From: JANQOH01 sp965242575
Lineage (GTDB): Bacteria > Pseudomonadota > Alphaproteobacteria > UBA7887
NCBI GenBank assembly: GCA_965242575.1
Contig: OZ251461.1
Coordinates: 1,488,001-1,552,000, forward strand
DNA length: 64,000 bases
Direction of reading: 5' to 3'
A program made the translations under genes and the position numbers. This document shows positions 59,288 to 64,000 of the stretch, piece by piece. Each line of letters begins with the position of its first letter. Position 1 is the stretch's first letter. The notes below the pieces were generated by a model. The model was not told the origin of the DNA and searched no databases. It saw only the letters and a list, made by a program, of their open reading frames with translations.

Positions 59288-59576
59288 ATGAAGCCGGTGC
59301 ATCCCGGCGAGATTCTGCGCGACGAACTCGACGAACTCGGTCTCTCCCCCCGCGATTTCGCGAAAGCCCTGGATCTGGCCGCGGATACGGTCGCCGAGAT
59401 ACTGGATGGGCGGCGGAGCGTCACGGCCGACACCGCCCTGCGGCTGGCGCGGTATTTTGGCGCGACGCCCCGGGTCTGGCTGAACCTAGCAAGCGGCCTA
59501 CGACCTGCGCCGCGCCGAGATGGCGGCCGGGCGCCGGATAGCCGAGCGCTCCACCCCGCGCGAAGCGGCGGCGTGA
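59288..59576 (+). pseudogene. HigA-like antitoxin, frameshifted
   Basis: The product starts MKPVHPGEILRDELDELGLS and continues through an Xre-type helix-turn-helix, FAKALDLAADTVAEILDGRR and TADTALRLARYFGATPRVWL. These are typical of HigA/VapI antitoxins. At about 59485 one extra base changes the frame. The expected ending AAYDLRRAEMAAGRRIAERS and then TPREAAA is found in the neighbouring frame, with a stop at 59574-59576. The DNA-binding part is intact, so residual repressor function is possible. A sequencing indel cannot be excluded. Confidence 0.8.
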
Positions 59577-59668
59577 AGACGCGAAACGCGGCGTCCCGTC
59601 GCGGCGGCCTCGGGGTTACGCGCGCGCGGTTCCGATATAGGCTGGCGCGACCGATAGGGAGTCCGTCC

Positions 59669-60793
59669 ATGCCGCCGCTCGCCGATCTGCGCGTGCTCGA
59701 TTTCACCACCCTGCTGCCGGGGCCGTTCGCCACCCTGATCCTCGCCGAGGCGGGGGCGGAGGTGGTCAAGATCGAACGCCCGGGCGGCGAGGACATGCGC
59801 GCCGGCCGCCCGCGCGCCGGCGACCAGGGGCTGCTCTTCGCCATGCTCAACCGCGGCAAGAAGAGCATCGAGATCGACCTCAAGGCCCCCGGCGCCGCCG
59901 CCCGGCTGGCGCCGCTGATCGAAAGCGCCGACGTCCTCGTCGAGCAGTTCCGCCCCGGCGTCATGGCCCGGCTCGGCCTCGACTGGGCGCGGGTCCGCCG
60001 CGTCAACCCCCGCCTCGTCTATTGCTCGATCACCGGCTACGGCCAGGACGGGCCGATGGCCGCCGTCGCCGGCCACGACCTCAATTACTGCGCCGACACC
60101 GGATTCCTCTCGCTCACCAGGGGCGCCGACGGAAGCCCCAACGTCCCGCAGACGCAGATCGCCGACATCGGCGCCGGCAGCTACCCCGCGGTCATGAACG
60201 TCATGTTCGCCCTGTGGGCCGCGCGGCGGACCGGCCGGGGCGCGCATCTCGACATCGCCATGTCCGACAACATGTTCCCGTTCATGTGGGCGCCGATGGC
60301 GCTCGGCCGCGCCTCCGGGCGCTGGACCGAGGGGAGCGACATGTACCTCACCGGCGGCTCCGCCCGATACCAGCTCTACCGCGCGCGCGACGGGCGCTAC
60401 ATCGCCTGCGGCGCGCTGGAGCAGAAGTTCTGGGACGAATTCTGCGACTGCATCGGCCTCGACGCGGCGCTGCGCGACGACGCCCGGGACCCGCAAGCGG
60501 CGCTGGCCGGCGTGGCGGAGCGCATCGCCCTGCGCGATTCGGACGACTGGCGCCGGCGCTTCGCCGGACGCGACGTCTGCGCCGGAGTCGTCCGCGGCCT
60601 CGAGGAGGCGCTGGCCGACCCGCAATTCGCCGGGCGCGGCCTGTTCGCCCACCGCCTCGACGACGGCGCCGCATCGCCGCCGGCGCTGTCGGTTCCGGTC
60701 GCGGCGGCGCTGCGCGGCCCGCCCGCCGCCGTCGCCGCGCCGGCGCTCGGCGGCGCCAATGCGCTGCTCGCCCCGCCCCTCGCCGCGGAGTGA
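59669..60793 (+). CDS. CaiB/BaiF-family CoA-transferase or racemase
   Basis: A 374-residue class III CoA-transferase/alpha-methylacyl-CoA racemase-family protein. It has LADLRVLDFTTLLPGPFATL, AEAGAEVVKIERPGGEDMRA, the VLVEQFRPGVMARLGLDWAR block and YCSITGYGQDGPMAAVAGHD. The Asp in AGHDLNY lies in the catalytic region. YLTGGSARYQLYRARDGRY is typical of the racemase-like branch. It begins a plus-strand operon whose genes overlap by GTGA with an AroQ-like and a HisC-like gene. The combination has no obvious single pathway. Confidence 0.9.
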   Translation: MPPLADLRVLDFTTLLPGPFATLILAEAGAEVVKIERPGGEDMRAGRPRAGDQGLLFAMLNRGKKSIEIDLKAPGAAARLAPLIESADVLVEQFRPGVMARLGLDWARVRRVNPRLVYCSITGYGQDGPMAAVAGHDLNYCADTGFLSLTRGADGSPNVPQTQIADIGAGSYPAVMNVMFALWAARRTGRGAHLDIAMSDNMFPFMWAPMALGRASGRWTEGSDMYLTGGSARYQLYRARDGRYIACGALEQKFWDEFCDCIGLDAALRDDARDPQAALAGVAERIALRDSDDWRRRFAGRDVCAGVVRGLEEALADPQFAGRGLFAHRLDDGAASPPALSVPVAAALRGPPAAVAAPALGGANALLAPPLAAE

Positions 60794-61260
60794 CGTCCGT
60801 GCCGCGAATTCTCCTCATCCAGGGCGCCAACATGGCGCGGCTCGGCCGCCGCCAGCCCGAGATCTACGGGACCGAGACCGCCGCCGAACTCGACTCCCGC
60901 CTCATGGACCGCGCCGCCCGGCTCGGCCTGGAGCTGGAAATTTTCTACACCCATGTCGAGGGAGAGGCGATCGGCAGGCTCTACCGCGCCGTCGAGGAGG
61001 GGCTGGACGGGCTGGCGATGAACCCCGCCGGCTTCAGCCGCGCCGGCTACGCGCTGCGCGACGCCGTCGCCGGCTGCGCCGGGCTGCCCTACGTCGAGGT
61101 CCACGTCTCCAACATCGAGAAGCGCGGCATCCGCTCCGTCCTCGCCGAGGCGGCGGTCGGCGTCATCGCCGGGTTCGGCCTCGCCGGCTACGAACTCGCG
61201 CTCGAGGCGCTGGCCGGACTCCTCGCCGCGCAGACCGCCGGAAAGGCCGCCGCGCCGTGA
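60790..61260 (+). CDS. Type II 3-dehydroquinate dehydratase-like protein
   Basis: A 156-residue member of the AroQ family, which dehydrates 3-dehydroquinate to 3-dehydroshikimate as a dodecamer. It has the lid region GANMARLGRRQPEIYG (Arg and Tyr of the active site). It continues with AMNPAGFSRAGYALRDAV, where the standard enzyme reads NPGAYTHTS-like sequence, and VEVHVSNIEKRGIRSV with the catalytic His. Departures in the second block suggest a paralogue with altered substrate. The GTG at 60790 overlaps the upstream stop; a second GTG at 60799 is possible. Confidence 0.8.
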   Translation: MTSVPRILLIQGANMARLGRRQPEIYGTETAAELDSRLMDRAARLGLELEIFYTHVEGEAIGRLYRAVEEGLDGLAMNPAGFSRAGYALRDAVAGCAGLPYVEVHVSNIEKRGIRSVLAEAAVGVIAGFGLAGYELALEALAGLLAAQTAGKAAAP

Positions 61261-62354
61261 CCGCGAGTCCGCTCCGCCCCCGGCCCGGCGTCCTCGACAT
61301 CGCCGCCTACGTTCCGGGGGAGGCCCGCGCGCGCGGCGACCGGCCGCCCGTCCTCCTCGCCTCCAACGAAACCCCGCTCGGCACCAGCCCGCGCGCGGTC
61401 GAGGCGTTCCGCGGCTGCGCCGGCCGGCTGCACCGCTACCCCGACGGCGCCGCGACGGAGCTGCGCGCGGCGATCGGCGCCCGCCACGGCCTCGACCCCG
61501 CGCGCATCGTCTGCGGCGCCGGCTCCGACGACCTGCTGAGCCTCGTCGCCACCGCCTGGTCCGGCCCCGGCGACGAGGCGATGTTCGGCGCGCACGGCTT
61601 CGCCATGTTCCCCATCGCCGCGCGCATCGCCGGCGCGGCCCCGGTCGCCGTCCCCGAACGCGGCCTGACGGTGGACGTCGACGCCATGATCGCCCGCGCC
61701 GGGCCGGACACGCGAATCTGCTTCGTCGCCAACCCCAACAACCCGACGGGGACCTACCTGCCCGCCGTCGAGCTCGCCCGCCTGCGCGCCGGCCTGCCGG
61801 ACAATTGCCTGCTCGTCGTCGACTCGGCCTACGCCGAATACATGGCGCCGCGCGCCGATTACGCCGACGGCCGGGCGCTGGTCGACGCCCATGACAACGT
61901 CGTCATGACCCGCACCTTCTCGAAGATCTACGGCCTGTCGGCGCTGCGCCTGGGCTGGCTCTACGGGCCGCCTTTCGTCGTCGACGTCCTCCACCGCGTC
62001 CGTCTGCCGTTCAACGTCGGCGCGCCGGCGCAGGCGGCGGGCGCCGCGGCGCTGGAGGATGCGGAATTCGTCGCCCGCGCGGTCGCCCACAACGAACGCT
62101 GGCGCCCCTGGCTCGAGGCCGAGGCCCGGACGCTCGGCCTCGGCGCCCGTCCCGGCGCGGCGAATTTCGTGCTGCTGGAGTTCCCCGCCGGGCCGGAGCG
62201 CGGCGCCGCGGCGGCCTACGATTTCCTGCTCGACCGCGGGATCGTGGGCCGCCGGGTGGCGAATTACGGCCTGCCGAATTGCCTCCGGTTCTCGGTCGGG
62301 CTGGAGGAGGAGAACCGCCGCCTGGTGGAGGAATTGGCCGCGTTCCTCGCCTGA
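61257..62354 (+). CDS. hisC: Histidinol-phosphate aminotransferase-like PLP enzyme
   Basis: A 365-residue HisC-family aminotransferase. It has PPVLLASNETPLGTSPRAVE, RLHRYPDGAATELRAAIGAR and GAGSDDLLSLVATAWSGPGD. VANPNNPTGTYLP contains the PLP phosphate contact. The Schiff-base lysine is in TRTFSKIYGLSALRLGWLYG. The C-terminal Arg is in PNCLRFSVGLEEENRRL. HisC-like enzymes also transaminate aromatic amino acids, and the AroQ-like neighbour with GTGA coupling makes such a role worth considering. No other his genes are nearby. Confidence 0.88.
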   Translation: MTASPLRPRPGVLDIAAYVPGEARARGDRPPVLLASNETPLGTSPRAVEAFRGCAGRLHRYPDGAATELRAAIGARHGLDPARIVCGAGSDDLLSLVATAWSGPGDEAMFGAHGFAMFPIAARIAGAAPVAVPERGLTVDVDAMIARAGPDTRICFVANPNNPTGTYLPAVELARLRAGLPDNCLLVVDSAYAEYMAPRADYADGRALVDAHDNVVMTRTFSKIYGLSALRLGWLYGPPFVVDVLHRVRLPFNVGAPAQAAGAAALEDAEFVARAVAHNERWRPWLEAEARTLGLGARPGAANFVLLEFPAGPERGAAAAYDFLLDRGIVGRRVANYGLPNCLRFSVGLEEENRRLVEELAAFLA

Positions 62355-62621
62355 ATCCGGGGGCCGGCGAATTTTTCGCGCATCGGGCGCGAATAGGCGT
62401 TGCGTCCCGGCGCCGGGCGCGCCATAGTGGCGCAAGCGCCGACTTCCGACGGCTGGCGCGGCGGGCCTTCGGGCTCGCCCGTCCGGGCCTCTCCCGCTCC
62501 GGAGCGGCCCGGCGCCACGCCACCGGCGGCGGGCGGGGACCGGCGCGCGCGCCATGCGCGACCGGCCCCCGAAGGCCCCTGGGGAGGAACCGCGGGCGCG
62601 ACATGCGGAGGGAGCGAACGT

Positions 62622-63074
62622 ATGATCGAACTCAGCGTAAACGGGGTGCGGCGCCACTTCGCCGGCGATCCGAACATGCCCCTGCTCTGGTACGTCCGGG
62701 ACGAACTCGGACTGACCGGGAGCAAATTCGGCTGCGGCGCCGGCCTGTGCGGCAGCTGCACCATGCACGTCGACGGCGCCGCGGTGCGCGGCTGCATCAC
62801 GCCGGTGGCCGACGCCGCCGGCGGCGAGGTCACCACCATCGAGGGGCTCGACCTCAACGGCGCCCACCCCGTGCAGCGGGCGTGGCGGGCGCACAACGTG
62901 CCCCAATGCGGCTACTGCCAGTCCGGCCAGATCATGAACGCGGCCGCGTTCCTGGCCGAGAACTCCGATCCGACGGACCAGGAGATTCTCGACGCCATGG
63001 ACGGCAACATCTGCCGCTGCGGCACCTACCAGCGGATCGCGGCCGCGATTCGCACCGCCGCGAAGGAGGTCTAG
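62622..63074 (+). CDS. 2Fe-2S subunit of an isoquinoline 1-oxidoreductase-type Mo hydroxylase
   Basis: A 150-residue electron-transfer subunit of the xanthine oxidase family. The plant-type ferredoxin motif is KFGCGAGLCGSCTMHVDG, and the second, helical 2Fe-2S domain has NVPQCGYCQSGQIMNAAA and NICRCGTYQRIAAAIRTA. This matches the small subunit of the IorAB type, which lacks a FAD subunit and passes electrons to cytochromes. It precedes the large subunit gene by two bases. The 267 bp upstream, after hisC, contain no recognisable gene and should hold the promoter. Confidence 0.94.
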   Translation: MIELSVNGVRRHFAGDPNMPLLWYVRDELGLTGSKFGCGAGLCGSCTMHVDGAAVRGCITPVADAAGGEVTTIEGLDLNGAHPVQRAWRAHNVPQCGYCQSGQIMNAAAFLAENSDPTDQEILDAMDGNICRCGTYQRIAAAIRTAAKEV

Positions 63075-63076
63075 CC

Positions 63077-64000
63077 ATGTCGGTCATCCAGAACCTCAGC
63101 CGGCGCGACGTCCTCAAGGGGAGCGCCGCGACCGCCGGGCTGGTGCTCGGCGCCCGGATGCTGCCCGACGGAATGCTGGCCGGGAAGGCCAGGGCCGCCA
63201 CCATGGCCCAGCCCAACCTGTTCTGCGCCATCGACTCCGACGGGACCGTCACCATCACCTGCAGCCGCAGCGAGATGGGCCAGGGCGTGCGGACGGGCAT
63301 CCCCATGATGCTCGCCGACGAACTCGAGGCGGACTGGAACCGCGTCAAGATCTGGCAGGCGCCGGGCGACGCGGAGAAGTACGACCCCGCCGGCCAGGAC
63401 GCGCAGAACACCGACGGCTCGCGCAGCACCCGCCACCACCTGGACGTCATGCGCGAGCTCGGCGCCCAGGCCCGCGACGTGCTCGAACGCGCCGCGGCCG
63501 AGATGTGGGGCGTCGACGCCGCCGAGGTCTATGCGCGCGACCACCGCCTCCACCACACCGGCTCCGGCCGGTCGGTCGACTTCGGCGAGGTCGTCGAGGC
63601 GGCGGCGAACATCGAGCCGAAGGACTCGGTCCCGCTCAAGGACCCGTCGCAGTGGCGCTACATCGGCAAGGACATGCCGGTGGTCGACAACTACGACCTG
63701 AGCACCGGCGGCGGCGTCTATGGCGCCGACGTGTCGATCCCCGGCATGAAGATCGCCGTGGCGGCGCGCTGTCCGGTCTATCGCGGGCGCGTCAAGTCCT
63801 TCAACGCCGACAAGGCGCTGGCGGTGGAGGGCGTCGAGCAGGTCGTCGAGATCCCGGCCCTCGACATGGACAAGCCGGCGGAGTTCCGCGCCCTCGGCGG
63901 CGTGGCCGTCATCGGGACCAACACCTGGTCGGTGCTCGAGGGCCGCAGGCTGCTCGAGATCGAGTGGGACTACGGGCCCAACACCGCCCACTCGTCCGGT
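63077..64000 (+). CDS. Molybdopterin-binding large subunit, IorB-like, 5' part
   Basis: The gene runs off the right edge; 308 codons are visible. It starts with a twin-arginine signal, NLSRRDVLKGSAATAGLVLG, so the enzyme is exported folded to the periplasm. The following parts are typical of the IorB/aldehyde dehydrogenase large subunit: TITCSRSEMGQGVRTGIPMM, LADELEADWNRVKIWQAPGD and GSRSTRHHLDVMRELGAQAR. VYGADVSIPGMKIAVAARCP begins the second domain. A ggaggt ribosome site precedes the ATG. The small subunit carries no signal, which is normal for Tat hitch-hiking. The substrate (N-heterocycle or aldehyde) is not determined. Confidence 0.93.
   Translation, partial: MSVIQNLSRRDVLKGSAATAGLVLGARMLPDGMLAGKARAATMAQPNLFCAIDSDGTVTITCSRSEMGQGVRTGIPMMLADELEADWNRVKIWQAPGDAEKYDPAGQDAQNTDGSRSTRHHLDVMRELGAQARDVLERAAAEMWGVDAAEVYARDHRLHHTGSGRSVDFGEVVEAAANIEPKDSVPLKDPSQWRYIGKDMPVVDNYDLSTGGGVYGADVSIPGMKIAVAARCPVYRGRVKSFNADKALAVEGVEQVVEIPALDMDKPAEFRALGGVAVIGTNTWSVLEGRRLLEIEWDYGPNTAHSSG

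Overview
The window is 64 kb of very GC-rich bacterial chromosome (G+C judged by eye at about 70% or more) and looks alphaproteobacterial, probably Rhodospirillales-like. The indicators are an Irr-type Fur regulator with its histidine cluster, a PhaR polyester regulator, HspQ, a DksA whose zinc finger keeps one cysteine, an Irr/rubrerythrin/Fe-S/DUF3501 cluster, metK next to trmB, and the dapC-like/ftsK/lolA neighbourhood. There are no rRNA or tRNA genes that I can recognise and no CRISPR array.

Layout. 0-3.7 kb: 3' end of purH, tusA, hspQ, a sugar-acid dehydratase-like FAH protein and dksA. 3.7-6.1 kb: a small restriction-modification pair whose putative nuclease is frameshifted. 6.2-14.7 kb (minus strand): trmB, metK, a ThDP enzyme, a thiolase, a 162-bp tandem repeat array, glcE, glcD and rpmJ. 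14.6-24.7 kb: a roughly 10-kb defence-type island bounded by direct repeats made of the 5' part of rpmJ and its leader. It carries a large Eco57I-class methylase/nuclease gene broken at a G14 tract, then an ImmA/IrrE-type protein, a DUF4411 PIN-like protein and a PLD-SNF2 helicase, all with overlapping start and stop codons. 24.7-45 kb is mostly housekeeping: RidA, a membrane glycosyltransferase, an amidase, amt, dapC-like, ftsK, lolA, the iron/peroxide cluster with two matching candidate operators, phaR, def, an M48 lipoprotein, and an SdhA/SdhB-like pair without membrane anchors.

45-51.2 kb: a low-GC AAA ATPase plus TOPRIM pair sits exactly between a CoA-transferase gene and gloB, with 4-bp ATGA overlaps on both outer sides. 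A NERD-helicase gene lies nearby. 51.2-54.4 kb: MFS transporter, prepilin peptidase, anti-sigma factor, ECF sigma factor and a secreted protein. 54.4-59.6 kb: an insertion-sequence graveyard (a complete IS5-family element, an IS1380 remnant, a complete IS630-family element and a possible 186-bp mini-element). It contains a truncated DNA methyltransferase, a restriction-enzyme-like remnant and a decayed HigBA module. 59.7-64 kb: a tightly coupled CoA-transferase/AroQ-like/HisC-like operon and the start of an isoquinoline 1-oxidoreductase-type molybdenum hydroxylase operon.

The strongest candidates for undescribed biology are the rpmJ-bounded four-gene defence cassette with its possible phase switch, and the seamlessly inserted AAA/TOPRIM pair, whose Walker B motif carries Gln where Glu is expected. 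Calls rest on reading translations and DNA motifs by eye; no database search was run.
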